This document shows, piece after piece, positions 10,264-20,773 of a stretch of DNA of 64,000 bases (the first letter of the stretch is position 1; every line of letters begins with the position of its first letter). A program made the translations under genes and the position numbers. The stretch is from DATEDA01 sp963754305 (lineage in GTDB: Bacteria; Pseudomonadota; Gammaproteobacteria; Burkholderiales; SG8-39), in contig CAVWFR010000040.1 of assembly GCA_963754305.1 (NCBI GenBank), forward strand, positions 1-64,000, in the 5' to 3' direction. The notes beneath the pieces were generated by a model. That model was not told the origin of the DNA and made no database searches. It saw only the letters and a list, made by a program, of their open reading frames with translations.

Positions 10264-11259
10264 ATGACACAACCTCTTGTCAGCGTCGTAACACCCTTCT
10301 ACAACACGGAACCCTATCTGGAAGAGTGCATAGAAAGCGTACTTGCACAACGCTACGAGAACTTCGAGTACATCCTCGCGAACAACTGCAGTACGGACCG
10401 TTCTCGTGATATTGCCCAGAAGTATGCGAGTCGAGACAAGCGGGTAAAGTTGATCGACAACGAACGGTTCCTGACGCAAGCGCAGAACTACAACAACGCC
10501 CTGCGCCATATCTCGCCGTACAGCAAGTACTGCAAAGTGGTGCAGGCGGACGATTGGATATTCCCGGAGTGCCTATCCAGCATGGTTGGCTTGGCCGAGG
10601 CGCATCCGTCCGTCGCGCTCGTCGGAGCATACGGTCAGATCGAGGAGCGCGTTTACTTCTTCGGCCTTCCGCTGCGATCCGGAAAATTCTCGGGCAACGA
10701 TGTCTGCCGCAGATTCTGGGCTGACGGCCTGTACGTTTTCGGGTCGCCGACCTGCGTACTCTATCGTGGCGATCTCGTCCGCGCCCGGGTGGATTTCTAC
10801 GACGAGAGCTGCCCGCTCGAGGACGCCGATGTATGTTTCGAGCTGTTGAAAGACCGGGATTTCGGGTTCGTGCATCAGGTGTTGACCTTCACAAGGCGGG
10901 AGAACGATTCGATTACCACGCAAGTCAAGATGTACGGTCTTCAACCGCTGCTCAAGCTCATGACGATCCTTCGCCATGGTCAAGCTTATCTGGAGCCCTC
11001 GGACTATGCCCGGCTTCGGGATGCGGCGACGGATGGATATCACCGCAGCCTCGGGGACAGCGTCGTTCGCGGCCCCGGTACCGCACGCGCGTTTTGGAGC
11101 TTTCATCAGCAGGGCATGGCCTGCTGCGGTTTCAAGGTGTCGTGGAGGCTGGTGGCGATTTATGCCGTCGCGACCGCGCTGGATCTACTGCTCAACCCGA
11201 AAAGCACTGCCGAGGGGCTTTGGCGGCGATGGCGTCAGCGACACAGGGCTTCGACGTAG
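10264..11259 (+). CDS. Glycosyltransferase family 2
   Basis: A 331-residue GT-A glycosyltransferase. It begins with the nucleotide-binding pattern VSVVTPFYNTEPYLEECIESVL and NCSTDRSRDIA. The metal-binding acidic motif is in KVVQADDWIFPE, and the later acceptor/catalytic region has SCPLEDADVCFELL. ATG 10264 follows the strong ribosome-binding site GGAGGCC. The gene sits directly after the flippase, so it should add one sugar of the repeat unit at the cytoplasmic face. The C-terminal segment is hydrophobic and may attach it to the membrane. Confidence 0.85.
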   Translation: MTQPLVSVVTPFYNTEPYLEECIESVLAQRYENFEYILANNCSTDRSRDIAQKYASRDKRVKLIDNERFLTQAQNYNNALRHISPYSKYCKVVQADDWIFPECLSSMVGLAEAHPSVALVGAYGQIEERVYFFGLPLRSGKFSGNDVCRRFWADGLYVFGSPTCVLYRGDLVRARVDFYDESCPLEDADVCFELLKDRDFGFVHQVLTFTRRENDSITTQVKMYGLQPLLKLMTILRHGQAYLEPSDYARLRDAATDGYHRSLGDSVVRGPGTARAFWSFHQQGMACCGFKVSWRLVAIYAVATALDLLLNPKSTAEGLWRRWRQRHRAST

Positions 11260-11386
11260 GCATCGCTCCCACGCAGCGCTGCATCCGCTGCGGGCGCTCG
11301 GATTGCGATCGGTCCTTTGCCATCGACTGGGGACCTCAGCATTCGGTATGCGTGGCTCAACCCCGTCACAACTCTGGTGCTTGCGG

Positions 11387-12829
11387 ATGACGAAGCCGAA
11401 CGTGCCTCAACGTCGTGATGTGATGCTGCTTGCGTCCCTCTATGTCGCCCAATTCGCGGCCCTGCTCGCCATCCTCTCGGTCCACAGAAAAGGCGACCGC
11501 GCGCTCTCGGCGTGGATTCTGTCTACGCCCGGCCTCACTTTTCTGGTCGCGGTCGCAGTATTGCTCGGGACAGTCGCATGGATCGGGCGCCAGTATCTCA
11601 GGAGCCGCGGCTCAGGGTCTCCCTGGTTCGGACTCATGGTCGCGATGAACTTGATCACTCTGGCGTTCATCCTGATTCCAATCGAGATCGCCGTGCGGTT
11701 GCTGTCTCGAGACACTTGGGACGCCCCGATCCTCATAGATACGGTTCTCCTTCCACGAAGCTGGGAGAAAGCCGCGGAACACAACAGTCGCATCGTCGAT
11801 AAAGCCTCCGGCGAATTGTCCTATTTGGTGTACGACGAGGTGACGGGCTGGACGGTCGGGCCGAATAGACGGAGCGCCAACGGGCTCTATCTCTCCAGTG
11901 CGGAGGGACTTCGCGCTGGCAGTCAGGGAGCGGTCCTTGCCGGTCCGAAAACCAAGCATCGGGTGGCTCTCGTGGGCGACTCTTTCGTTTTCGCCGAGCG
12001 CGTCGCTTTCGAAGATTCCTGGGGGCATGTGCTCGAGCGGGATTCGAACGGCACCCTCCAAGTACTGAATTTCGGCGTGGGCGGATACGGAGTCGATCAG
12101 TCGTACCTGAGATTCAAGCAGGAGGTCTTGGCGTGGAAGCCGGACGTCGCGATTCTGGGCTTTCCGTGGCACGATCTCCTGCGCACGATCACCGTCTATC
12201 CATTCATCAATTGGCCGGATTGGGGGATCCCGTTCTCGAAACCTCGGCTCGTACTCGACGCCGGTGAACTGCGCACTCTCAACATACCGACGATCCCACC
12301 GCAGAAGATGTACTCCATGGGCTCGATCTCCCAGCTGCCGTTCCTTGAGTACGATCTCGGCTATAGGCAGGATCAATGGGAATGGAACATTACCGACGCC
12401 TCGTATGCGAAGCGATGGTTGTTTGCATCCTTTCCCCGATTCGCGTCGCGGAGTTCGCATTTGTCGGACGACGAGTTGATACGTCTGAACGCTGCCATCC
12501 TGCGCACGTTCGTGAAGTTGGCGAGCGAACAGGGAATTGTTCCCGTGATCGCGTTCTTCCCCGATAGGCCGCAAATCACCCGCCTGATGCGCGGCGAACA
12601 AGCCGAAGCGCAGCGTGCTCTGAAGCGCTTGGATGTTCCGGTGGTGGACACCACGGCATGTGTACTGGAAGTTGGCGCGCAAGACGCTTATGTAGCTGGA
12701 GATCCGCACTATTCGCCGCGCGGCAATTCGGCGGTGGCGAAATGCAAAGGCAGAGCGCTGGAGCCGATTCTTGCGGCGCGAAATCCGGCGGAGGCCAGCA
12801 CTGCGGGAGAAAAGGATCGAGCGAGATAG
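11387..12829 (+). CDS. Membrane-anchored SGNH/GDSL-like hydrolase
   Basis: A protein of about 480 residues with two or three N-terminal hydrophobic helices (LLASLYVAQFAALLAILS, FLVAVAVLLGTVAWIG, LITLAFILIPIEIAV) and a C-terminal SGNH-hydrolase fold. The nucleophile block is VALVGDSFVFAE, the Asn/Gly block is NFGVGGYGVDQSY, and the catalytic Asp/His block is AGDPHYSPRGN. Such proteins add or remove O-acetyl groups on extracellular polysaccharides. ATG 11387 is used, and ATG 11423 is a good alternative just before the first helix. It lies inside the polysaccharide block, which supports a glycan O-acetylation or deacetylation role. Confidence 0.75.
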   Translation: MTKPNVPQRRDVMLLASLYVAQFAALLAILSVHRKGDRALSAWILSTPGLTFLVAVAVLLGTVAWIGRQYLRSRGSGSPWFGLMVAMNLITLAFILIPIEIAVRLLSRDTWDAPILIDTVLLPRSWEKAAEHNSRIVDKASGELSYLVYDEVTGWTVGPNRRSANGLYLSSAEGLRAGSQGAVLAGPKTKHRVALVGDSFVFAERVAFEDSWGHVLERDSNGTLQVLNFGVGGYGVDQSYLRFKQEVLAWKPDVAILGFPWHDLLRTITVYPFINWPDWGIPFSKPRLVLDAGELRTLNIPTIPPQKMYSMGSISQLPFLEYDLGYRQDQWEWNITDASYAKRWLFASFPRFASRSSHLSDDELIRLNAAILRTFVKLASEQGIVPVIAFFPDRPQITRLMRGEQAEAQRALKRLDVPVVDTTACVLEVGAQDAYVAGDPHYSPRGNSAVAKCKGRALEPILAARNPAEASTAGEKDRAR

Positions 12830-12960
12830 CGGGCAGCCAATCGTGATTTCTCCAATGGAATCGGTATTCCGGCACATAAACAACGACGTTGTCCGAATGG
12901 CGCGCATTGACTGTATTCGCAGAGCGCGTTCTCATTCGAGTGGCACAGGGAGATTGGGGA

Positions 12961-14413
12961 TTGACTTCGTTCAACCGCTGGCTTCAGCTATTGCGCTGTC
13001 CCGATTGCGGAACGGGCTTCGCTTTCACGCCGTTTGCTGACGAACAAAGGGGCGCGCCCGGGTACGGGATTCTCCGATGTCAGTGCTTTCGGTACCCGGT
13101 CGTCGACGGGGTGCCGATCCTTACGAAGGGCCACGTTGGACTTCTTTCGTTCTCGAGCGGGAAGGTCGAATCCAAAGGGCCCGCCGTAGAGGAAGTCGCC
13201 GAGCTGGTCGCCAAGAAGCAGGGGTTCGAGGCGCTGGTCCGTTGCCTCGCTTTCACTCCCCGCCTCGAGATCTTCAATCGGCTCCCGGGCTGGCGGCTGT
13301 GGCATACGGGCATCGTGCCCGCGCTGCTCAGGCAATGGATCGAAGGAAGAGCCCGGCGAATGCTGAAGGCCGACCGGCAGACAGCTGAGTGCCGAAGACT
13401 GGTTTGCGTTTTTCTTCGGCAGTCTGACGGCGACCGACCGGTCTCTTCTGCCCTACTATCGAAACCGTTTTGTTCTTCCGCGAACGCTGGCGGCATTGTC
13501 CCTGTTGCGCCTGCTGCCCGCCGCGGAACGGCCGGTGCTCGACCTGGCGTGCGGCTTCGGGCCGTTCGGTCATTACCTCACCAACCGACGCACGCCGACT
13601 GCGGTCATCGGCGTGGATTTCAACTTCTATCTCGTATGGGGCCAGAAGCACTGGATTGCCCCACAGGGAACCTTCATTTGCGCCGACGCGAACCGACGCC
13701 TCCCGTTCGTGGATGATGCTTTCTCGGCCGTGCTGTGCTCGGACGCCTTCGGCTATTTCCGAAACAAGGCCGAGACACTCGCAGAGCTGGATCGATGCGC
13801 GTCTGGCAAGCCCGTCATTCTCTCGAGGGTCAGCAACAAGACGGCATGGCCGAATGAGGTGTGGGGCGATGAATACGGTGCCGAGGAGTACATGCAGCTA
13901 TTGGGCTCGAGGCAACCGAGACCGTTCGGTGACTATGCTCTGGTGCGCAATTACCTGGCGCGGCGCAACCCGCTTGCTTCTCAGGCAACGGAAGCCACGG
14001 ATCTCCGTTGGGACAAGTGGCTCACCTTCGTTCTGAACGGTCGGAGCCTCGAGGATGTTCGGATTGACCCGATGGACGAGTGGCCCCACCAAGTCGGCAA
14101 ACTGACCCCCAATCCCATGTTCGAACGCCGAAGTCTTCCGAATGGAAAGCAAAAGTTCGCGTTTCGCTTCCCGACGACCTGGTTCGCTTATCAGAACGGG
14201 GACATGTATGGCTACCACGGCGACGGACTGGAATGCAGTTCCGAGACTCTGGATCGCGCGCGGTTAAACCGGGCCGATCCGGATCTCAAACGCCTAATCG
14301 AGCATTTCATCGTCATCGGGTTGCCCGAACGTTACCTCAAGGCGCAACGCGACAGCCAGACCCGCGGCGGTCACCCGCAATTGACTCAGAGGGGAGAAGG
14401 TTCTTCGAGCTGA
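12961..14413 (+). CDS. Trm112-like/SAM methyltransferase fusion (one frameshift)
   Basis: The protein starts with a zinc-ribbon-like Trm112-type domain (LLRCPDCGTGF, then CQCFRYPVVDGVPILTKGH). It continues into a class I SAM methyltransferase with VLDLACGFGPFGHYL, GVDFNFYLVWGQKHWIAP and FICADANRRLPFVDDAFSAVLC. TTG 12961 is the likely start, with GGGAGA just upstream. ATG 12889 is a longer option. One extra base near 13376-13385 breaks the frame just before the SAEDWFAFFF tract, and correcting it restores the alignment with the paralog at 1-748. The substrate is unknown. The two copies lie in opposite orientations about 12 kb apart and bracket the glycan genes. Confidence 0.75.
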
Positions 14414-14429
14414 GCGTGCACGCGAGCAT

Positions 14430-14452
14430 GCAAGGAGACTTCCTCTCCTTGC
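14430..14452 (+). terminator. Stem-loop after the methyltransferase
   Basis: A perfect 8-base stem GCAAGGAG / CTCCTTGC with a 7-base loop lies 17 bases after the methyltransferase stop. No T run follows, so it is only a candidate for an intrinsic terminator or a processing site. Confidence 0.4.
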
Positions 14453-14990
14453 TGCCGGCCGGTCGTTGCCGATCCGGTTCGGAATTGACGCCTTGCGCGC
14501 GTGAGATCCCCTCGCGTAGCCGCCCCCGGCGTTGCTCTCGACATCCCAGAAGCGCATCAGTCCCGGGCCGCGAACCACGGCATCTCGCGTGGCTCCCGTC
14601 CGCGACTGGCCAGTCACGGGTATGTGCGAGTTCGGCTGCCCGATTCCACACTCCATCATTGAGAATGATGGTTCGCGGAAGGCGCGCTACCTCAACTCAC
14701 CCGCCGGGCGATGGTCGTGTCGATCATCGCGCCTTTCCCGTCCCTGACGCCCGCTTCCTAGCCGGCGCTTTGCAGCAGCCTCAGCAACGATGCTGCCATC
14801 CCGATCCTGGACCGATGCTTCGCTGCTCACGCAATTCGACGAATGACAGCTGCAACGCCTGCGGTGTGAGGAGCGTGGAAACGCTGATAACCAGTTTGCG
14901 AGACCGCAGGGCGTTATCACCTGACCATCTGATTGAACGCAAGAAACGCAGCGACGTACGCCATGTCAAGGTGCACGACGGAAGCTCGAC
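14453..14990. other. Non-coding stretch, no supported gene
   Basis: About 540 bases between the methyltransferase and the next glycosyltransferase. No frame on either strand shows a recognisable family, a ribosome-binding site with a sensible start, or high-GC codon bias over a useful length. A short tract near 14710-14760 reads MVVSIIAPFPSLTPAS before a stop and faintly resembles a GT2 N-terminus. It could be the relic of a lost glycosyltransferase, but the evidence is weak. Confidence 0.35.
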
Positions 14991-16159
14991 ATGCGCTCGC
15001 TGCTCATAAGCGGCTCTTACTTTCCGCCTCAAGTTGGCGGCATATCCACGATGATGGCTGAGATCTGCGCCGGGCTAGGGGAGGAACGCGTGGCAGTCCT
15101 CACAGGCGTGAGGGGCAAACTGGATGACGCTCGTCTTGAACGCATACGCATATACCGTACCGACGTGGCCCTTCGCCCACGTTCTGTGACAGCGACTCTT
15201 TGCTTGATCGCGAAACTCGGGCTAGCGCTTGCGAAGGAGCGTCCCGCGGTGCTGCAGTTCGCCACGCTCGAAGACGCGTATTTGGCGTACTGGACGCGCC
15301 GGGCTTTGGGCGTGAAGCACATCTTTACACGCACGGAAACGAACTCCTGGGCGCTGCGAAATCCCCGTGGGACAAGCCGCGAGCTGCGCTGATGGCTTCT
15401 GCATGCGTCGTAGCGAACAGCCGATACACAGAGGGCTTGCTGAAGAATCTCGGGTTTCCTGCCGACCGGATCAGAGTTGTTCATCCCGGATGCGATCCGG
15501 CCCGGTTTCGTTCTGTGCAGGTTTCAGAGGAGGCGCGCAGGCGCCTGTCAGGCGGCCGTCCTTTTGCCCGAATACTCTTGACGGTTGGCAATCTAGTTGA
15601 GCGGAAAGGCCACGATACCGTCATCCGTGCGCTCTCAACGCTCTCACAAGGCAGCGGCGACATTGTGTATTTGATCGCTGGCGATGGTCCCTATCGAGCG
15701 ACGCTGGAGAGACTTGCCAAGTCACTCGGAGTGGCTGATCGAGTCGTGTTTCTCGGACGCGTAGCCGAGCCGGATCTGCCGCTGCTCTATTCGATGGCGG
15801 ATTCATACATTATGTTATCCCGAGAACGCACTGACCAGTGCGATGTCGAGGGATTCGGAATTGTCTTTGTCGAGGCGGCTGCGTGCGGGACACCTGCGAT
15901 CGCCGGCCGCTCAGGCGGTGTCGAGGACGCGGTAGTCGACGGCGCCACAGGACTGCTAGTCGATCCGCATGACATTGCGGGCGTTGCTCACGCAATAACG
16001 ACCTTGCTATCGAATCGCGAACTTGCGCAACGACTTGGCCATGCCGCCAGGAAGCGAGCGGTCAGCGAATTCAGTTGGTCGCGGTTTGGAAACAGTATCG
16101 CCGCGATTCTGGACGATGTCGGCCGTGAGGGACCGCGAGGGGCCAGGCAGTTCGGCTAA
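14991..16159 (+). CDS. Glycosyltransferase family 4 (one frameshift)
   Basis: A GT-B glycosyltransferase of about 389 residues. The N-terminal domain has SGSYFPPQVGGISTMMAEIC and VLQFATLEDAYLAYWTRR. The C-terminal domain has LTVGNLVERKGHDTVIRAL, YLIAGDGPYRATLE and the donor-binding EGFGIVFVEAAACGTPAI. One base is missing near 15320-15323, and the correct frame continues as LYTHGNELLGAAKSPWDKP. Broken this way, the N-terminal product would stop at 15392. It lies between two non-coding gaps rather than in a tight operon, so it may have its own promoter. Donor sugar unknown. Confidence 0.8.
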
Positions 16160-16474
16160 GCGGGCCTCCGGGTGGAACTGGACGAAGCCGCAAAATACTG
16201 AGGGATGTGATCCCAAGAGGAAAGGATGGGCACCCGGTTCTATCTTTTCCCATCAGGTTCTGGCAACGTGCCGCTCGTCGTACTCCGCGGCGTTGAAGCG
16301 CCAGTGGGTTTGCCGAGCGGCTCAGTGCCGAGGCGTCCTCGGGCGCATGCGCCAGGTCACTTCCGACCGCGACGGCGCCGGCGGCGCCGGTAGACGGGTC
16401 GACCTAATGGCCCGTTCTGCGTGCCCTGACCCCTCGGGAGGCCCTCGCATCGGGTCAAGAAAAGGTGACGACCG

Positions 16475-16492
16475 GCCTCGTTCGAACGAGGC
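16475..16492. repeat. Perfect 18-base palindrome
   Basis: GCCTCGTTCGAACGAGGC reads the same on both strands. It lies about 675 bases upstream of the sugar transferase start and may be a regulator site or a hairpin. The window holds no second copy that I noticed. Confidence 0.6.
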
Positions 16493-16512
16493 TGAAGGGT
16501 GATACGGGGGGA

Positions 16513-16538
16513 TTTTCGAGTTTCTATACCTTCGAAAA
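16513..16538. repeat. Inverted repeat TTTTCGA-N12-TCGAAAA
   Basis: Seven-base perfect arms separated by 12 bases, 21 bases after the 18-base palindrome. The AT-rich arms contrast with the surrounding high-GC DNA, which suits a protein-binding site. Confidence 0.5.
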
Positions 16539-17166
16539 CCTCGAGTTAAGCCTCGACACCACGACTACCGCTCATCGATACTTCCGCTTCCCTGCCCGGC
16601 GACCCGGAAGGCAGCCTTACGATGAACACCGCTTGCACGCTCTGTCGATCGTGCGTTCGTCGTGGGCAGGCCCGCCCGGCGTGGGCAACCCTGCTGCACC
16701 TCATGCCGGACCGCGGAGAATCGCCTTAGCGAACCCCGGGGCTACACGGACGGGCTCGCTGTAGCGAGGCGCGGCGGTCGGGCGCTTTCGGCCCTGCGCC
16801 TCCCTCAGGCAAGTCCTGGGACCGGGTCGTTGGCCGTATCGCTAAGTCGCTGTCGCTTGAGCGACCTCCGCCAGCTCGCGCTGCAGGCATCCGTGAACTT
16901 TGGCGCGCCTTCCGGATTTTTCAATGTTTGACAAACGGCCCGGAAGGCACGTGGCAACATCATCAAAGGACTTCAAACCTGACGGCGTTGAGCTATCCGA
17001 ATCGGGTCCCCGCTCCAGTCCGAGGGGACTAGGTCGGGTGGGAGTGGTGAGCCGTGCAGGAACGGCGAAGAATCGCGCATGCCGCAATTTCTGCAATAGA
17101 CGTCGCACAACATCCAGAAACGCAAAAACAAAGGGGCTTGAAGGTAGCACGGATGTTGAGGGTCAT

Positions 17167-18552
17167 GTGATATCAGTTCTTCGTCATTACTTGCCAATCG
17201 CGACAGCGATCCAGCTCTGCGCAGAAGCCGCTTTGTTCTTCGTCGCGGTCATCCTCTCGGTCGCGGTCACGAACGATCGAGCATGGATCTCGCCGTATAG
17301 CGCAGCGATGCCGGCGTTGGCGTTTGCGCTCGTGATGCTGCTCAGTAACGGGGCGCTCGGACTATACGGCTTTGCCGAAGCCATGACCCGCAAAGTGCTG
17401 ATCAGGCGGGTTCTGCTGGCGCTTGGGATTGGCGTCTCGATCGCTTACGTCGCGTTTGCGATGTTGCCCAATGGGCGAGCTGTGCAGGACGCGATCTGGT
17501 ACGTCGTGCTGTACACATTCGCAGGGATGCTGTTCTTGCGTCAGGTTTTCCATTCGCGGCGCGCGGCGCAGCTTCTCTCGCAGCGCGTCCTCGTCATCGG
17601 GACCGGGGTCGATGCGCAAGCAGTGGAACAGGCGCTCGCCCCAGCCAACCGCGCAGGGATCAGCGTGGTCGGGTTCTACAGGGTCGGATCGGATCCCGAG
17701 GTTGCCGTTCCTCCGGGTCGGATCATTCCCGAGGGCGCCTCTCTCGCCGAGGCGGTGGTGCGCCTCGGCGTCGACGAAGTCATTGTGGCGGTGCGGGAGC
17801 AACGCGGCGGCGTCCTGCCGTTGCGTCAGCTCCTGGACTGTCGTCTCGGTGGAGTACGCATAACCAACCTCGCCGGGTTCTTCGAACGCGTGCGCGGCGA
17901 AGTTCCGATCGAATCGGTCAAAGCGAGCTGGCTGATCTACGGCGAGGGCTTTCGCCAAGGGTGGGCCAGGGGACTTGTGAAGCGGATGTTCGACGTCCTC
18001 ATGTCGGGTGTGCTGCTCGTCCTAACCTTGCCGGTCATGGCGTTGTGCGCGCTCGCGATCCTGTTGGAGAGCGGCGGCCCGGTTATCTACCGTCAAGAGC
18101 GGACCGGACGGGGTGGCGCCACCTTCACTCTGCTCAAGTTCCGCAGCATGGCCGTGGGCGCGGAAAGGGACGGCAAGGCGCAGTGGGCACGGACGAACGA
18201 CGCGCGGGTCACCGCGGTCGGTCGATTCATTCGGCGCGCGCGGATCGACGAACTTCCGCAGCTCTTCAACGTCCTTCGAGGGGAAATGAGCTTCGTCGGG
18301 CCACGCCCCGAACGGCCGTGCTTCGTTGAAGAGCTCAGCAGGAGTATCCCGTTCTACGGTGTGCGCCACAGCATCAAGCCAGGCATTACAGGATGGGCAC
18401 AGGTACGATATTCGTATGCGGCCTCAATCGAGGACACGGCAAGGAAGCTTCGATTCGATCTTTACTACGTCAAGAACCACTCCCTGTTCCTCGATGTCGT
18501 CATCCTCCTGAGGACTGTGCGAGTTGTGCTTCTGGGAGAAGGGGCTCGCTGA
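17167..18552 (+). CDS. EpsB-type sugar transferase (polyprenyl-phosphate hexose-1-P transferase)
   Basis: A 461-residue initiating transferase that puts the first sugar phosphate on undecaprenyl phosphate at the inner membrane. Four hydrophobic helices fill residues 5-130. A CoA-binding-like Rossmann domain follows (QRVLVIGTGVDAQAVEQAL). The C-terminal catalytic domain has KRMFDVLMSGVLL, RQERTGRGGATFTLLKFRSM and RIDELPQLFNVLRGEMSFVG. GTG 17167 is chosen because AGGG lies just upstream and the family N-terminus (V/M)ISVLRHYLP begins there. This subfamily is the PEP-CTERM-associated one (TIGR03013-like). It leads the prsK-prsR-prsT genes by 116 bases. Confidence 0.88.
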   Translation: MISVLRHYLPIATAIQLCAEAALFFVAVILSVAVTNDRAWISPYSAAMPALAFALVMLLSNGALGLYGFAEAMTRKVLIRRVLLALGIGVSIAYVAFAMLPNGRAVQDAIWYVVLYTFAGMLFLRQVFHSRRAAQLLSQRVLVIGTGVDAQAVEQALAPANRAGISVVGFYRVGSDPEVAVPPGRIIPEGASLAEAVVRLGVDEVIVAVREQRGGVLPLRQLLDCRLGGVRITNLAGFFERVRGEVPIESVKASWLIYGEGFRQGWARGLVKRMFDVLMSGVLLVLTLPVMALCALAILLESGGPVIYRQERTGRGGATFTLLKFRSMAVGAERDGKAQWARTNDARVTAVGRFIRRARIDELPQLFNVLRGEMSFVGPRPERPCFVEELSRSIPFYGVRHSIKPGITGWAQVRYSYAASIEDTARKLRFDLYYVKNHSLFLDVVILLRTVRVVLLGEGAR

Positions 18553-18668
18553 CCCCGGTGCCGTGCCATGGGAGTTGCGGCGCCGGCGAACCGCAGCGCA
18601 TGCATGGCATCGAGCACTCTGGCTACGCGCGCCCGCAGTCCTCAGCTCGGACCGTCGTCTGACTGCCC

Positions 18669-20773
18669 GTGACCGGCGCGTCCCTTACTCCCGCCGTCTG
18701 GAGCTTCGGTCTCGCGCTGCTCATGCTTGGCGGATTCTCGGTATACCTCGCACTCGGTTGGCGTGGTGGGGTCCGGGGATCCGTACTCATCGTATTGGTG
18801 CTCGGAAGCGCGCTCTGGGCCGTGGCTGGGCTTGCTTTTGCGATCTGGGAGTCGGAAGCCCTCTGGACCGCTTGGAGGCTCTCGGATCTGCTTCGATCTG
18901 CCGGCTGGAGTGCGTTCATGATCCTGCTGCTCCGGGGCGGTGTACCGGGGGAATCAACGAGCTCGCAATCCCGGGCCCTGTCGCTGCTCGCGTGCGTCGT
19001 GGTCGGGGCCGCCGCGCTCGAGCTTGGCTTTCCCGTAGCGCCGCTGCTGGCAGCTCCTGTCGCTGCCACTGACTCGCACCTGGCCTATGCCGCCTCGCTC
19101 GGCTTGGCGGTCGTCGGGTTGGTCGCCGTCGAGCAGGTAATTCGGAACGCGCCCAGTTCGTCGCGTTGGGGCCTGAGACCGCTCTGCATCGGGCTCGGCG
19201 GCATGTATGCATTCGACCTATTCGTCTACGCCGATGCGCTGCTTGTTCGGGCGACTGGATCCCGCGGAATGGAGCGCGCGCGGGGCGGTCATGGCATGTG
19301 TCGTTCCGTTCATCGGCATATCGGTGGCGCGGAGTCAGGACTGGACCGTGGACATTTCGCTTTCGCCCCGGATCGTCTTCCACTCGGCGGCGCTGGCCGG
19401 ATCGGGACTGTACTTGCTGGTCGTCGCGGCTGTCGGCTACTACATCCGGGATTTCGGCGGGAGCTGGGGCGCGGCATTGCAAGTCGCATTGCTGTTCGCC
19501 ACCGCGATCCTCCTGTGCGTGCTTCTCACCTCGGGAACACTGCGGTCCAAGCTGCGGGTGTTCCTCCACAAGCATTTCTTCCGGCATCGCTACGACTATC
19601 GGGCCGAGTGGCTGCGGTTCACGAACCTACTCGCGATCGGCGACGGTCGGTTGAGCGTTCATGAGCGCGTAGTCGTGGCGCTGGCGGACCTGGTCGAAAG
19701 CCCGGCGGGTGCGATCTGGGTAAAGCGTGACCGCGGGTTCGAGCAAGCCGCCCGCTGGAACGCGCCCACGATTCACGCGGAGCCGTGCGATATGCCGCTC
19801 GGCGTGTTTCTACGCCGCACTGGCTCGGTGATCGATCTGCATGAGCGAGCGCAGGACCCGACCCACTATCCTGACCTGCAGCTCCCCGAAGGGCTTGCCG
19901 GATGGGCGGACGCGTGGCTGGTCATACCGCTCCTCGCCGCCGACGACCTGGTCGGTTTCGTGGTGCTTGCCAATCCCAGAGTGAAGGTGGACGTGAACTG
20001 GGAGGTGCGCGACCTGCTCAAGACCGCCGGGCGCCAAGCGGCCAGCTACGTCGGCCAGATCGCGGCCAGCGAAGCGCTGTTGGATGCCGGAAAATTCACC
20101 GCCTTCAACAAGATGTCCGCTTTTGTCGTCCACGATCTGAAGAATTTGGTGGCGCAGCTTGCGCTCATCCTGAAGAATGCCGAGCGGCATCGCGCAGATC
20201 CTGAGTTCCAGCGGGACATGCTGGACACCGTCAAGCACGTCGTCGACCGGATGAACCGGCTTCTGGTCCAACTTCGCATAGGCACCGCACCAGTCGAGAA
20301 CCCAATGAGTGTGAACCTGGTGAACATTGTAGATCGCGTGTGTCGGTCCAGGTCCATGCAGCGGACAGGTCTTACCATCGAGGCAGAGGCCGGGGTGCGC
20401 GCGCTTGGCCATGAGGAGCGTCTCGAGCACGTCATCGGACATTTAGTGCAGAACGCCGTCGACGCGACTCAGCCAGACGGCCTGATCCGCGTTCGCGTCG
20501 GCGCGAGCGACCAGCACGCGGTTCTGGAGATCGCCGATGACGGCGTGGGAATGACGTCCGACTTCGTGCGCCAGCGCTTGTTCAAGCCGTTCCAGACGAC
20601 CAAGCGCAACGGCATGGGGATCGGTGCGTACGAGAGCTACCAGTACGTCGCCGGCCTCGGCGGCCGGATCGAGGTCGAGAGCCGTCCGAACGGGGGCACC
20701 CTGAGTCCGGGTTCTCCTCCCGCGCGGCGGTACGGTCACCGCTACAGCGAGCGAAGCGCGGGTGGCAGTATGA
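18669..20773 (+). CDS. prsK: PEP-CTERM system histidine kinase PrsK (two frameshifts)
   Basis: A membrane sensor kinase paired with PrsR. About ten hydrophobic segments occupy the N-terminal 280 residues. A GAF-like domain follows, then the phospho-acceptor motif AFVVHDLKNLVAQLALI and a HATPase domain with LVQNAVDATQ, IADDGVGM and FKPFQTTKRNGMGIGAYES. Two one-base insertions must be removed, near 19243 (joining YADALL to FGRLDPAEWSARG) and near 20703 (restoring the C-terminus VRVLLPRGG). With these the stop TGA falls at 20771-20773 and overlaps the prsR start as ATGA, which strongly supports the corrected frame. It should sense an envelope or growth signal that controls exopolysaccharide and PEP-CTERM genes. 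Confidence 0.86.

Larger units (their letters stand above)
16160..17166. other. 1-kb non-coding region rich in inverted repeats
   Basis: No frame here has a family match or a convincing start. The region should carry the promoter and leader of the EpsB-like sugar transferase gene. A TTGACA at 16928-16933 is a possible -35 box without a clear -10. It contains a perfect 18-base palindrome (16475-16492), a TTTTCGA/TCGAAAA inverted repeat (16513-16538) and a small GGGAT-gtg-ATCCC dyad near 16201-16213. A search by eye for GEMM/c-di-GMP riboswitch motifs and for a strict sigma-54 box gave nothing firm. Confidence 0.4.

Noticed and set aside
14710..14760. Possible GT2 start (MVVSIIAPF)
   Set aside because: A stop codon comes within 16 residues and no DXD or other GT2 motif follows.
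16160..17166. Riboswitch (GEMM/c-di-GMP) or strict sigma-54 site
   Set aside because: The expected conserved loop motifs and a full TGGCAC-N5-TTGC were not found. Near matches at 16262 and 17133 fail in spacing or sequence.
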